A stretch of DNA of 60,000 bases from Cryptomeria japonica (lineage: Eukaryota; Streptophyta; Pinopsida; Cupressales; Cupressaceae). Positions 44,901 through 55,089 of the stretch are shown here, piece after piece. Position numbers and translations under genes: made by a program. Positions within the stretch are counted from its first letter, which is position 1. Each line of letters begins with the position of its first letter. The stretch spans positions 661,676,438-661,736,437 of the forward strand of contig NC_081414.1 of NCBI RefSeq assembly GCF_030272615.1, in the 5' to 3' direction. The notes under the pieces are model-generated. The model made no database searches. It was not told the origin of the DNA and saw only the letters and a program-made list of their open reading frames with translations.

Positions 44901-46532
44901 AGCTCGGCAATGATGTGTTAGAAGGAACTAAAGAAAATCAAGATGCTGCACTGGCCATTGGAAAGGGAGCAGCGGTTAAAGAATTGTCAAGTCTTCCTCT
45001 TGCAGAACTTGAAAGACGGTGTAGGCATAATGGGCTATCTATTCGTGGTGGAAGGGAGATGATGGTTGCACGTCTGCTTAGCTTAGATGAAGCAGAAAAA
45101 CAAAAAGCCCAAGATCATGATGCTGTCTTTCAATATGGGCGGAGTTATCCATTGAGACATGGAAGAGAAAGCAACAGCACTTCTAGATCAGAAGGAAAAT
45201 GGAATTCAGTTGGAGGTTGGAGCACGGGTAGTGGTGAATGGAAAGAAGTGAATCTTGGTGCTGGTAGGGAGCAAAGGGAATTAAGTCAGAACTTAGGGGA
45301 TTCTTCTGGATGGCCATATCATGAAGATGGTATGCAGCAGTCTGCTCTCACACAGTCTCCTAAACTGGCAATTCCACAGCCAGAGCTAAAACCATTTGCA
45401 AGCAAGGCTGGGAAAACTGAACCTATTCTACCAGCCTCTAAGTGGACACGGGAAGATGAGGGTGGTGATGCTGAAGGAAAGCAGGATGCTCAAGGTCTTG
45501 GTTTGGGTTACTCTTCTTCTGGTAGTGAGGACTCTCATGGTATAGAAAAAGGTGAGAGACAAGAAGCTACTGTGGACAGCTTTCCTTTAGCCAATGACAC
45601 AGGAATGAATGAAGAACAAAGGTAATCTTGATAGTTGCTAAATTATTTATTTAAGTTGAACTGAAATGATTATATGATTTGTTTTAACTGGGAGACCTGT
45701 TATTCTAGGCAAAAGCTTCGTAAATTGGAGGTTGCAGTGATGGAGTATCGTGAGTCTCTTGAAGAACGTGGCATGAGCAATCTAGAAGAAATTGAAAGAA
45801 AAGTGGATGTTTACAGAAAGAAAATTAAATCTGAATTTGGTTTAACAGACGAAACAACAGATGGGGAGAACACAGCAACATCTAGAAATGGAAAGCAGTC
45901 AACTCGGGTCTCAGGTAAATTACGAGGATGGTGGGTACTAATTTTGTATAAATAGGGCAAAGCTAAATGGACAAGAATCTTCTAATATTTTCTCTTTAGC
46001 GATATCCCACTCAAGGAATTTTTGTATGTTTTCTGCTTAAAGGCTGGTTCAAACTATAGCAGTTTATTAGGTATCTTTTTTGTTCAATTTGTTTCCTTTT
46101 TTGTTCACTCGGACATTCATACTTGTGTCATTGGTTATGATTGCCCCAGAGAGCATCTCTTCTGACCGAAAGAATAGACGGAATGAACACAGAAATTCAT
46201 CTTCAAAGAAGCATGCTCATAGTCGTCGGAGCCACAGTATGAGTCCTCATAAAGCAAGTAGAGACAGGGACAGAGAGAGAGAAGTAAATAGAGATAGGGA
46301 CAGAGAGAGAGAGAAAGAGATTGTTAGAGATTGTGATCGTGATCGTCTTCGCGAGAGAGATTGGGAAAGAGACAGAGTTCGTGAGCTTGAAACTGAAAGA
46401 GGAAGGGAAAGGGAAAAGAGTAGTAGCAGAGATAGAGATGATCATGACAGGGACATGATAAGGGAGAAAGATAGAGGCCGTGATAGAGATGGTGACAGGG
46501 AACGAGAAAGAAAAAGAAAAGTAAGAGGATAG
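20788..46532 (+). CDS. U2SURP: U2 snRNP-associated SURP protein (SR140 family), 3' ten exons
   Basis: The product is a U2 snRNP-associated splicing protein acting in the nucleus in branch-site recognition. Joined exons give about 798 residues with phases that all agree. The end of an RRM (GVVVYEYELKIGWGKSV) occupies residues 1-17, and SURP (IDTMAMYVLDDGCSFEQAIM to YVWRLYSFSQ) lies about 72-135. A GSGRWIPP linker follows, then CID (DEFEDMLRALTLERSQIK, VARLMLVSDILHNSSAPVKN) at about 195-325. SAP (LPLAELERRCRHNGLSIRGG) is near 393-427, cwf21 (YRESLEERGMSNLEEIE) near 610-650, and an Arg-Asp/Arg-Glu tail closes the protein. The main part of the RRM and the N terminus are missing from the window. 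Intron 2 (21080-43045, 21,966 bp) is full of transposons; the others are 87-264 bp. Identification rests on strong recall of the family; exact exon edges follow GT-AG and phase. Confidence 0.95.
21008..21079 (+). CDS. U2SURP: U2SURP visible exon 2
   Basis: 72 bp, acceptor CTGCAG, donor TTG|GTAAGT, phase 0 both sides. It encodes a Gly/Ser/Pro linker ending VSEL. Its donor opens the 22 kb intron and is a strong GTAAGT. Confidence 0.9.
21080..22662 (+). other. U2SURP: 5' part of giant U2SURP intron
   Basis: Non-coding. It includes an AT microsatellite near 21970-21985, a C-rich block after it, and a CA/CCCA run near 22500-22530. No element borders were resolved. Confidence 0.6.
22671..23672. 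mobile_element. Non-autonomous hAT-type element, 1,002 bp, TSD GCTTGGTC
   Basis: GCTTGGTC occurs at 22663-22670 and 23673-23680. Ends are CATAGTTGAACTACTTG and, read inward on the other strand, CATAGATGGGATACTCG (12 of 17 positions agree). ACTCG/CGAGT motifs crowd the right end (23540-23665), as in hAT subterminal repeats. The interior is non-coding with a GA-rich microsatellite-like stretch at 23110-23280. Confidence 0.78.
23681..25123. other. Unassigned intronic stretch
   Basis: A short direct repeat around GGTGCAGTCCCAT occurs at 23868 and 23925. No coding signature was seen on either strand. Confidence 0.5.
25129..26060 (-). mobile_element. Solo LTR (Copia-like), 932 bp, TSD AGCTG
   Basis: AGCTG flanks both ends (25124-25128 and 26061-26065). 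Ends are TGTTAATTTT...CCATCAACA. It shares the CCCTGGGAAAACC...GGGAG...AACCCAGC palindrome and the TGTTAA start with the LTR at 6785-7430, and lies in the same orientation, so a related Copia family on the minus strand is likely. Confidence 0.85.
26066..27120. other. Unassigned intronic stretch
   Basis: It contains an AT microsatellite near 26205-26223 and a T-rich stretch near 26610. The open frames here show no family motif. The LINE 5' boundary lies somewhere near 27100. Confidence 0.5.
27993..30081 (+). repeat. 166-bp tandem array with 14 conserved 33-nt hairpins
   Basis: Hairpins start at 27993, 28159, 28325, 28367, 28534, 28700, 28876, 29043, 29209, 29385, 29550, 29716, 29883 and 30049. 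Spacings are 165-167 in most cases, 176 twice; copy 4 is an extra 42 bp after copy 3. Consensus is TCGCTC-CT-GTCCCT-loop-AGGGAC-CA-GAGCGA, with two 6-bp stems, a 2x2 internal loop and a 5-nt variable loop. Copy 10 has GTCCTT paired with AAGGAC, a compensatory change. Copies 3, 6, 11 and 12 (GGGCGA) and copy 5 (AGGGAT) keep pairing through G-U. Intervening sequence is related but much more diverged. Antisense open frames here are by-products of the repeat. Confidence 0.93.
30417..30424 (+). promoter_or_regulatory. TATA box of the unclassified element
   Basis: TATAAAAG followed by GGAGGTG, about 530 bp upstream of the long ORF and about 340 bp downstream of the last hairpin. Position suggests the hairpin array is upstream of transcription from this promoter. 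Confidence 0.65.
30949..34164 (+). pseudogene. Long ORF of unknown family with three in-frame stops
   Basis: One reading frame of about 1,071 codons runs from ATG 30949 (MATPKAGASTSCPALM) to the stop at 34162. It is interrupted only by TAG 32380, TGA 32743 and TAG 33550, with no frameshift. ATG 30949 is preferred over the in-frame ATG at 30847 because TTGTGTAG just before it resembles a splice acceptor. Residues about 1-478 form a dense, probably globular region with no catalytic motif I recognise. A Lys/Arg/Glu-rich linker (KRKERPGKRESSKKK) follows. The C-terminal part is Glu/Lys-rich and helical (DKLREEMEKSRKLEREV), probably coiled coil. A relation to putative plant transposon proteins is possible but unproven. 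Confidence 0.7.
35642..38067 (-). CDS. hAT transposase (three exons, about 736 aa)
   Basis: Exons on the minus strand are 38067-36928, 36782-36084 and 36013-35642, phase 0 throughout (380, 233 and 124 codons with stop). The start MASTSSSIGNEQ is chosen over an upstream in-frame Met because it precedes the conserved part directly. The N terminus has a BED-type finger (FRWKCHGC...GHLCGIKGRGIKKC). A DUF659-like catalytic core follows with IVSDGWKDA and VITDNAKN (acidic residues) and TPCAVHSLNLML. The C terminus has SWWYFHG, LQPLAIKVLSQ and VASSSASERNWS, the hATC dimerisation motif, then a run of eleven Glu encoded by a CTC repeat. Intron 1 is GT-AG. Intron 2 begins ATAAGT instead of GTAAGT, so the third exon may be lost. 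It would excise and reinsert the element. Confidence 0.88.
38480..38660. repeat. Subterminal GGTTCGA repeats of the hAT element
   Basis: At least a dozen GGTTCGA or TCGAACC heptamers occur within 180 bp, including pairs that can fold back. They are GC-rich against an AT-rich background. Open frames called on both strands here are compositional artefacts. Confidence 0.85.
41177..41248 (+). ncRNA. tRNA-like sequence in TRIM LTR 1
   Basis: 72 nt with GGGCTAG/CTGGTCC acceptor pairing (two G-U), GCTT/GAGC D-arm, partial TCCA/TGGA anticodon stem, CTAGG-TTCGAGT-CCTAG T-arm and discriminator A. Box A TAGCTTAGTGG and box B GGTTCGAGTCC fit the pol III consensus. Position 34-36 reads AGC (Ala). It is not called as a functional tRNA because the anticodon stem is weak and it lies in an LTR. 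Confidence 0.8.
41376..41447 (+). ncRNA. tRNA-like sequence in TRIM LTR 2
   Basis: Same 72-nt layout. The acceptor GGGCCAG/CTGGTCC is fully paired apart from one G-U, the D-arm GCTC/GAGC is perfect, and the anticodon stem is decayed. Box B has one change (GGTTCTAGTCC). Box A TAGCTCAGTGG is intact. Confidence 0.78.
41601..42452 (+). other. U2SURP: Intronic stretch without identified features
   Basis: Sequence between the LINE tail and the tandem duplication. No coding or repeat signature was resolved. Confidence 0.5.
42453..42846. repeat. 197-bp tandem duplication in U2SURP intron
   Basis: Two head-to-tail units (42453-42649 and 42650-42846) both begin TTGTTTATTGTTACAGAA and contain the shared GCCTTGAAGGATGTTCCC segment. 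They are about 90 percent identical by eye. They end about 200 bp before the SURP exon acceptor. Confidence 0.9.
43046..43267 (+). CDS. U2SURP: U2SURP visible exon 3 (SURP domain)
   Basis: The acceptor TTTGCAG closes the 22 kb intron and the donor is CAG|GTGGGA. It encodes VTPNIPDIG and then the SURP module with HVIDTMAMYV, EQAIMERGRGN and YYVWRLYSFSQ. Phase 0 on both sides. Confidence 0.95.
43515..43573 (+). CDS. U2SURP: U2SURP visible exon 4
   Basis: 59 bp, acceptor ATGTAG, donor CG|GTAAGA. It encodes GDTLQRWRTEPFIMITGSG plus two bases of an Arg codon. It is too short to stand out as an open frame and was found from the conserved sequence. Confidence 0.93.
43838..43928 (+). CDS. U2SURP: U2SURP visible exon 5
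   Basis: 91 bp, acceptor ATCCAG, donor AGG|GTAAGT. The first base completes Arg, then WIPPQLPQQTGKSPEHERD and TYAAGRSR. Phases match exons 4 and 6. Confidence 0.93.
44163..44300 (+). CDS. U2SURP: U2SURP visible exon 6 (CID start)
   Basis: 138 bp, acceptor TGCAG|AGG, donor GAG|GTATCA. It encodes RVDLERPLTESQRDEFEDML and ALTLERSQIKEAMGFALDNA. This is the N-terminal part of the CID, the RNA polymerase II CTD-interaction-like fold. Confidence 0.95.
44401..44625 (+). CDS. U2SURP: U2SURP visible exon 7 (CID)
   Basis: 225 bp, acceptor TTGTAG, donor AAG|GTTAGT. It encodes VVEVLTESLTLKE, LMLVSDILHNSSAPVKN and the FEATLPDIMESFNDLYR helix. Confidence 0.95.
44732..45621 (+). CDS. U2SURP: U2SURP visible exon 8 (CID end, SAP)
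   Basis: 890 bp, acceptor TTGCAG, donor AAG|GTAATC. It holds ERVLKVLQVWSDWFLFSD, the SAP motif LPLAELERRCRHNGL, then a Ser/Gly/Glu-rich, probably disordered stretch with KWTREDEG. It ends two bases into an Arg codon. Confidence 0.95.
45709..45914 (+). CDS. U2SURP: U2SURP visible exon 9 (cwf21 region)
   Basis: 206 bp, acceptor TTCTAG, donor CAG|GTAAAT. It encodes QKLRKLEVAVMEYRESLEER and the coiled KVDVYRKKIKSEFGL, the cwf21-type helix by which SR140 proteins join spliceosomal partners. Confidence 0.94.
46150..46532 (+). CDS. U2SURP: U2SURP visible exon 10 (RD/RE tail and stop)
   Basis: The acceptor is CCCCAG and the stop TAG is at 46530-46532. It encodes SISSDRKNRRNE, RRSHSMSPHKASR and a long run of Arg-Asp and Arg-Glu dipeptides. 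AAAA|GTAAGA just before the stop resembles a donor site, so an alternative 3' exon is possible. Antisense open frames across this run are by-products of the repeat. Confidence 0.9.
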
Positions 46533-49500
46533 GCTGGGGCCTTTCTGATTGTGATATATTACAGTCAATGATGTTTTCAATTCGGAGCTGGATAGGAGCA
46601 TGTGTCAATTGTTTGGTATTGTAATTTAGGTTTCTTGGTGTTCATGCGGTTGGCCAAAAGATTTCTCTGTTTATGTAAATCCAATTTATTTATCAATATA
46701 ATTTACTCTCTCTAAACTGCCATTTTCATTTACAATGGTATGAATACTAATAACAGGAGTTTATTTTGTGCCTTGATACCACAAGTGAATCAACGTCATG
46801 TTTAGCCCATTCTGGTTGTTTAGTGATGAGCACAAAATTGGATCTTATTTCCAGTATCATTTTGTCTAGCCAAGAAACTTTAAGCTTCGAGAGCTTTTTC
46901 AATGCCTGGTTGGCTTTGGCAGCTCCAAGCATTTTTGGACTGTTGATTTGGATGTTAGAACCTTGTATTATTCGCTTGAATTATATAAAGAGCAATTGGT
47001 TCGCTTGAATCATTTGCAAGCATTTCATACTTCATGTATTATCTAAGGGATCTAACATTCACTACATCTGATGTATTTATTCAGCCAAGGAGATGGGTGG
47101 CAAAAATATTAACAAGGGTCACATATTACCCAGATGAATGATTGCACATTTTTTTGTTGTATTTTATAATTTGATTAGTTAATATTTTAAACTTTATCAA
47201 GATTTTGTAAACGTATATATGCACTTTTAATTTAAACCATAGTTGATGTCATTGGTCATGGATGTAACTTGGGATGCTTTGGGTTATGGCTCATTTGCAT
47301 GATGCTTGGGAGGCTAGGCTGTGTTTTTTTGGGATTATTGCTTATCCAAACTATTTGGATTTTGTTATAAATTTATAACTATTTAGCAAGCTTCATATGA
47401 ATAATAGATGATGTTGGTCCTTGTTCATGAACCAACTTAACTAATCTTGTGCAAAAGCGGTAATTTGGCATGTAGTGTACCATCCATACAAAGTGTATGT
47501 TGTGATGCTCTTTCTTATTGCTATTTTGTATTGCAAAAGGCCTATCTGGAGGAATTTAACCCCACTTCTGACAATCAGGAAAAGGCTTATTTAGAGGCTA
47601 ATATCCCGTGGAGCAAAACTTCCTGCCATTCAGTTATGGATTAACTCAGATTGTTTTTGGTGACAGGTAGATGGAAAAGGCCAACAGAGGTAAGGGAAGA
47701 GAGAGTTCATGCCTTTTGCACAGCTGGGAGAATGGAAACAAGAAAAACACTTTATTTTGGAATGTAAAGCTTATATGACATCCGGGTCAAGTACACAAGC
47801 AATTTAGCAGCCACTTCATTGCACGATCTATTCAGCAAGGAGATGGTTGAGAGCATGGGAAGCTCTTTACTAAATTGAATAGCAAAAGATCAGCACTTCA
47901 AAAAGCCAAAATGATGATCAATTGTCTCATATACTATCTTGGACCTTGTGGACGTTAGAATTCTTTTATTTTATTCTATTATATTCTTGCTGTGCATAGT
48001 TAACTTATTCTCATAAATTCAAAATTTTGTATGTTATAATTATGCCAAGGTGTAACCACAGTGGCAGCAAGGGTTTGTTATGGTGTGAGGGTATTCACAA
48101 AAACTCCTGGCAACCAACGAGTTAAAAAATGTAAATAAACAAAACTACATTTATATTTCAAGTTAATTTAAAACCCACTCCTATCACTAAAAGAGAGGCA
48201 GAACCTACGAAACAATACAAGTCAATGTTTGAATTTGATTATTTTTTTTATCTCTTGCCTTGCACGCCACTGTAGTGGTGGTATTACAGTGGTGTAGCCA
48301 CATTCTCTGATTTATGGATTGTCTTCCTCACAAACATGTTTATTTTAATTCAAATGCCTTTCAACATACCACAGTCCAATGATATATCCTTAAACAGAGA
48401 TCATGGCGGCTCAGTAATCGTTTCTTGCAGGGTTTTGATGGATAACTTTGCAAATAGAAAGTTAAGTGGAAACTTCGGTACTGAGGGAAAAATAAAACCA
48501 CCATTGAAGTTTGTTTCATAGTCATGGTAGTTATTGGTAAATTTCACCTTTTAATTCTTTCTTCTTAAGCTGTAATGATGTAATCTGTACTTATGAATAG
48601 AGACACCTGTTGGGTGTGAATTGGGGTAGCTGGTTTAGCATATATTTAGCTGATAGACTTTTGAAGTGGACTTGCAAGTCCACAATTAACCAGGAAATCT
48701 TTCTCATGTCTGAAAACATTTTTAAGTTGCAGTTAAACTATCATCAGATCACTGGCAACCAATATTTTCCTTTCAAAGGATGCGATCACTGTTAACCAAT
48801 ATTTTTGTTTCAAAGCATGTAAATATCTTGTCCAAGACACCCATTAACACATCTGTCTTCTGATGGCAATCTCTACATCTTTGTCTACAAGGATTTAGTC
48901 CTCGATAATGGGCCATTGGAAAGCTACGATGATGTCATTTCAGTGTACCTGCCATTTTGCCCCTTCACTTCAATGCAATTTTCCAAGGTGACACCACAAC
49001 GACTGATTTCTACTTTAATCCTTACAATGATTGGATCTAGTATAGGATTTCAACACAATGAATCTACAATCTACATGTTTGGGAAGTGATTGCTGTCTAT
49101 GTTTATGCCTATCAGCAGTTACAGGATCTATCACAGCATTTCAGCTTTAAATATGTTGTGTATCTGCTGTCATTGAAATAAATGCAGAGTTTTCCTATAT
49201 TTGATTCACTCCTTGCTGGCAGATGATGTAAATGAAGACTTTTTATTGCATCCATAATTCTTTGTCCTTGATCAACGCCTCAGCTGTCTATAAATGTAGT
49301 TATATTCTATAACTAGTGTGCAGATAAACTTTTGGAGACACAAGCATCGACAACAATAAAATCTTGGAGACACGGGCAGCTTTAGACAGTGTGATTCTAA
49401 ATCATTACTGGATTTTTGGCTCATGGTATTTCTATATTTTTTTAGTTACGTCTCTTTCATTCACTTGTTCCTAATATCAAGTGTATTTATTTTTGACCTC

Positions 49501-52500
49501 CCCGATGGTCAGTCTTCTAGTATGTAACAGAAGAGTTTTATTTTCCAATAAACAGCATATACAATCTTCACTATAACATAATGTTATCTTGTAAATCATG
49601 CTTAGATCATATCACTTAGGTAGGTATAAAGGCACATACTGTAGAAATTTTGAATTTATCCTGATTGCAATGTTAACTCTGCTGAAAGGTTCTTTGAATG
49701 AAATGTATCTTCATGTTTTTCAAAAAATAGTAGTTTCCTGCGGAGAGTTTTAGCATTGTACATCTGAGATAATGATGTGCACCCAAAGATTTTGTACTCC
49801 CAACAGCGAACTGAGTTTTTTTCTTAGAGTTCTGTCTGAAATTTGAGATACAATATGAAGCAATAAAAATAATTTTCAATTTCCTATTTCTATTTATCAT
49901 CCTTGCTCTTTTTGAGTTTGTCCTAGATGGATTTCCAACTCAAGCACTGGCTTGTTATTATATAAAATATTTAAATTTTGTATATTTTAAATTTTCTCAT
50001 ACCTGCAATAACACTCGAAATCTCAGCAATTTTTATTTGTAGCTGTTAAAAATGTTCTTTGAGAGTGATTGGATATAGATTCTCAGGAATTCTGTTTTGG
50101 ATGGTATATGCGGAAAACATGTAATGTAATTATCCTAGTTTCATAAATAGGTTGAACTAATACGGCAAGCTGTAGAATTTAAATTTTCTAAATCGATTTC
50201 ACCAGAAAACAATTGATGAAAATTTCCGTTTGAAGGGAAGAGTATTGTCACCATTTGTGTGATAGGCAGAAACATACCTGGGTATATGTTTCCAAATTTA
50301 ACAGCTACTATAAATGATAACTATAGATCTTGTATCAATGAAGTTTTATTATGCATTTCATGGACAAAAGTATCTTTCTAGAAGTTGGATTCGAAGAGCA
50401 ATTACCATGGTTGATGTCATGGCATCCTCCTTTGATGTGGTACTAACATCATGTGGTAGAGCCCATATTTCTTTGTGGATTCCTTTGCCTGCCATTGTTA
50501 GTATTGTATTGCTTTCTTAATTACAAGCTGCTGATTTACATCTGGCATGTTATGATGGTAGAATTTCATCCCATATTAGTTCCGCCTCTCTCTTTCTTTG
50601 GTACTCAGGCTCTAAGACGACATCTAATTTCAACGAGGAGACCTGTATCTATTTGAGTTGTACTTGGTATCTAGAAGTTCCCGATTTTAGACCTGTATTA
50701 ACAAGCTATTGATTATAAGAGATCTGTGTTGACATATCATACAATGGAATATCAATGCCAATTATGGATCAACACTTATCATTTCATTGATATCTCGCAG
50801 AAGGTGGATACCATTCTTAATCAGATTTGTTGATATTGCAAACATTCTAATTAAAACTGAAAATGCTTTGTATAGCCAGAGCTTAGGCAGGGCATATCAA
50901 TCTCCGCAGTACTCATTACTGAAGAAGTTTAATTTAAACACGGTAACATTCGTATGATCAAGATTTAAATGTTCATTTCATTTCACTAGTATTTTTTATG
51001 GTGTTTTTGGCCCAAACACAAGATTTACGACTTCATTTGCCTTGTCTCTGTTTTTGATACGTTACATTCAATCAAATTTCAATGCATGAGGGAAACTGAT
51101 CATCAGAGGCTTCTAAACGTTAAGTCTTTTAAGATTATTGTGGTATTGATTCATTTTGATATAGATTTCTGGGATTTGCAATGTAAGAAAGAATTATTCA
51201 CAAAAATTAAAATCAGAATAAATATATGGTTATAAAATAATTTTTTAATTTTTTTCCCAACAGTTTCTCGAAAAAGAAGAAGACCGAAACGTAACTTGTT
51301 AAGGCCACAACAATAATGTAGGGGAGGGGACCTAGCAGTTGAGCACCCTAACCCTAACTTCATGCTTCTCAAAATCTTATTTAGAAACTTAAATTCACTT
51401 CCAATTGCAATAAGGCTATGGAACAACTTTTTGTCTCATGACCATTGATCTAAGAGTCTTGAACATTAAAGACAGCTACTTTATAGATGTAAGTAGACAA
51501 TCAGTTGGAAGCACGAACAAGTTACAACATTGTAATCAATGCCACCTCATGAGCCTTGTAATATCCTTTATAAGCGTATTTACACGAATAATCTAGTTGG
51601 ATGCAGGGATGTTAAGTGTGATGTATTTATTTGAACAAACCATCATAGATGATTTATTACACGGTTTCTCTTTTATTTCACGTGTAACCTCATCATTAGA
51701 TACATGTTATGATAAAAAGGATAAGTCGAGTAATATAAATATATCATTTAGTTTCATCATTTGTTGGCATTTTATTTGGTACATCACAACATATAAAGAT
51801 AAAGTTTCAATAGTATTTGACTCACGTATGGGAACATGACATTATATTAAAATGAAATAGTATGAGGTTCCTTATGACCAATGGATTATATCATCAAATT
51901 CATATTCTATCTAGGTAGTGGTGTTATAACTGGTCATAATTTTCTCTAAGGTGTTTTTATATTTTTTATAAAAATAAAGTGCATAATAAATTTCAAAGGA
52001 ATATCTGAACTTGTGTATCATGAAGTATCATGAAGTTACATTAAATTATATCTTACTCTTTAGCTGCTTTAGATGTACAATATCAGGTGAAGATAAATTA
52101 CATTAGGTAGAAAAGTTGGTTTTCTCTTTGAAGATGTTAGATACCCTTTTTATGTATGTCCAACGATACAAGATATTTAACTTTATAAATAGTAAGTGAC
52201 CAAGCATCAAAATAAATCATTTAAGCATGTCACTTATTCATATCCATTTAAAAATAAGTCATTATTCATATCCATTTAAAAATAAGTCATAGATCAAGAA
52301 AGATGAATCAAATAATTGTAAATGTCTACCTTGATCAAATGAATTATTAATTCACTAGCCAATTCAATAAAATAACTTCTAAATAATCATAAAATTAGGA
52401 AGGAATAAATATTTAACAAGTAAACTTAGCATTTATATAACCATCATATTTATGAATCCCCATTGATTACAATAAAAACATTCATGTGATAAGAAATTAG

Positions 52501-52858
52501 GTAAGGGAGTGACAAACATCCATGTAAAGAGATAAATATGTATCATGATAGGATTTGTCATTGGCAAATGATAATTTCATAAATATTCATAGAGAAGTTT
52601 CATGATATGTTGGGAAATTTTTTAAGAAACCTTTCTTCAAATAAGTAAAATCTTGGTAATTTTTTGTTACCTCAGAAACAACATTTAATTTTATTGGCAA
52701 TTTTTCTTTATTTGTAGAAAAGTAAAAATAAATTTGGTTGGTAAATTTGATGAATTTATTTTTTCTTAAAAAATATAAATTTCTCGACGAATCCAACATT
52801 TGATATAGGCCAAAAACATAATTTTATGAGCGAATTATTTAAATATGCAATTATGGTT

Positions 52859-52894
<36 letters not shown>

Positions 52895-53270
52895 CATTTT
52901 TTTTAGCATGTGTTTAAACACCAAAAATAAGTGAGAATAGGTTTGGTTCTAATTATGTGTTATAAGTTTAAAAAATGAAGCAAATCTAATCTTTTCTTCA
53001 AGTTCATGCATTTGGAAGACTAAATAAATTATTTAAATTTTTATATTTGAAGGCTTAAAAAATGAAGTAATTCATGTGATGTAAAGTCAAAAGATATTTT
53101 GATGTCAAACTGATAATTGAAGCAACAAACGAGTAGTATTTCATTATATTTGGTCAAATTATAAAATTCTAAGTATCCCTAAGATATTACCCACAGAAAT
53201 TAGATTCAAAATTTTCCAAAATTTTCAAAAGTATCGCTGGGATATTACCTAGGGGCCAGTGTGAAGAGTG
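46533..53270. other. 3' flank of U2SURP and intergenic DNA
   Basis: The 3' UTR probably ends near 46690-46720 (CAATATAATTTAC). Beyond it is AT-rich DNA with scattered short open frames lacking family signatures. An AT microsatellite lies at 52860-52890, and a short direct repeat around CATATCCATTTAAAAATAAGTCAT lies near 52240-52290. Confidence 0.55.
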
Positions 53271-53889
53271 AATAGTGAGACAAACGATATTAAAACATCT
53301 CGGAGATGTCCTTTTGCAACAACTTCAACCATGAATTTGTTAATCCACAACATGTTGACGAGCCCAATGACAAGTAGTCTCTCGAGGAATCAACTTGCCT
53401 TACTCGCTTTGCTACGATGCATAGCTAGGGTAGTTTTTTGAAAGCCTCCCGAGAACTGGTACCAATGAACAAGAGCCTCGGTCTCAAGATAGATTTCAAT
53501 ATCTTGAGGTAAAGGCACCCCAACTCCAAGCCACCACTACGTCATGCAAACCACCTAAAAAGTTCACTTTGATCATTTCCTTAGTCAATTGTAGCACAAT
53601 ATCCTTATCCTCTCCTGAGTCTAGGAGAGACACTACAAAGCGAGATGGGTTGTTCGTGTTAACTTTGTATCTGGTTTTTGAATCTAGAAACTCATCTCCA
53701 AGGATCCATTTGACTACTCTTATCACCAATTCCAAGTCAGTTTTGAAAATACGTTTCAAACACACATAAAAAACTATTCCCAAAAGGCTATTTGCCTCAA
53801 ATCTATTGTAAACCTAATCAACGCATCCATGACTAAAGTGTTTGCCAAATGCACTTGCAAACAAGAAAATATAGCTAGTTTTTTGAAAA

Positions 53890-54022
53890 ATTGCCCGCAT
53901 TCGTCGGAATTCCGACGATAATTCAATATATGTTTTCGACAGAGAAGGAATTGGCAATGACATTTTTGTTTTTTTACAAAAAGTGCCCGCATTCGTCGAA
54001 ATTCCTTTGACAACGGGCATTA
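53890..54022. repeat. GCCCGCATTCGTCG repeat and perfect palindrome
   Basis: TGCCCGCATTCGTCG (first copy slightly varied) occurs near 53892 and 53985. In the first copy an exact 18-bp palindrome, TCGTCGGAA/TTCCGACGA, spans 53901-53918. The second copy ends with ACGGGCA, forming an inverted pair with its own start. It may be part of an old inverted-repeat element. Confidence 0.6.
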
Positions 54023-54469
54023 CTTAAAAAAAAAAAAAGACAAAGACATTTCAAATCATTTTCACGGCCTCTTCCCATTCTCACGTTGCTGCCCCAACAT
54101 CGTACTCCCGCCCAGAGCAAGTGTTAACTGTGACCTAGATTGACTCTTCGTAGTTCCACCTCTGTCGAACCCCAACAATAGAGGAGAGGTTGTGTCATAA
54201 TGCCACCGGTTTTTTCTGGGTTGAATAGAGATCATATCTATAGAATTCATTTCGCTCGAGTCCTGCTAGAAATGAATGGTGATCCTGAGCAAAGAAAAGC
54301 TCTTCTTCCCCCGCCCGAGAATTGGATATGGAGTTTTTTGTAGATTGAAGGCCTGACGGAAAAGGGATAATGTGCGAAAATGGGAGCAATGTCGGCTCAT
54401 GGAATAGGGCATGCTCCTAGGTATGAATTGTATGAATCGACATCCTTTTTGGGGATTTTCTTTTTCAAA

Positions 54470-54834
54470 AAATAGTTCATATGTTTTGTTTTATGCTCCC
54501 ACATTTTGTAGACATATCTACCAGGGGCATTCACAACTACAAAATCTGAAAATCTCCCTTAATGTTTCGATTGATGCCCATACCCTATTCCAAGGTTCCA
54601 ATCTCAGATGTGTATGAAGAGGGTGCTAGCAATGGTTGTGGATTTCGGTTGTACACCTACCATGTGCATTTGCCTTAAGGTTTCAAAAATATTTTCAACA
54701 AATCTACTTTTTGCATATCGTGGCATTCCATGAGACGCCATTTTTGTGAGGAATTTTAGCAATTTGAATTCCTTGTTCATGTCTTCACAGTATTGAAAGT
54801 TTCTTAAGTATTTTAAAAGGTCTATTTTGTGCAA
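54470..54834 (-). pseudogene. Pentatricopeptide-repeat (PPR) gene fragment, minus strand
   Basis: Translation includes ETLRQMHMVGVQPKSTTIAS, which matches the PPR pattern FRQM..AGV.PNS.T.AS. Further on, with stops, SDFVVVNAPGRYVYKM resembles a next repeat. It is too short and broken to work. PPR proteins normally bind organelle RNA. Identity is inferred from repeat spacing only. Confidence 0.5.
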
Positions 54835-54984
54835 TCCCAGTGATCATTGTGTTCAACAACTAAAGACCAATAAGCTTCATTCCCCTTCTTTAATTCATTC
54901 ATCGGTCACCCATCTATTTTGCACTTGCAAATAGTGATGTTTTTGATTCTCTGTTGGCGTGGGCGCAGGTGTAAAGCTCTGTCA

Positions 54985-55080
54985 ACATCCCCCAGCCTAT
55001 GCAAAAATGGGAGCTTTGAAATGGCACGCCAACTGTTTGACAGACTGCCTCACAAAAATTGGAAGTTTTTGAACAAGGTA
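54985..55080 (+). pseudogene. PPR gene fragment, plus strand
   Basis: YAKMGAL followed, after a one-base shift, by MARQLFDRLPHKN, the common plant PPR consensus (MYAKCG.LE.ARQ.FD.MP.RN). It lies beside the minus-strand fragment in opposite orientation, so the ancestral gene copy was rearranged or two copies landed here. Confidence 0.6.
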
Positions 55081-55089
55081 TGAACATCT

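Noticed and set aside
46203-46608. Antisense ORFs of 132 and 94 codons
   Set aside because: They are mirror images of the Arg-Asp/Arg-Glu coding repeat of U2SURP exon 10.
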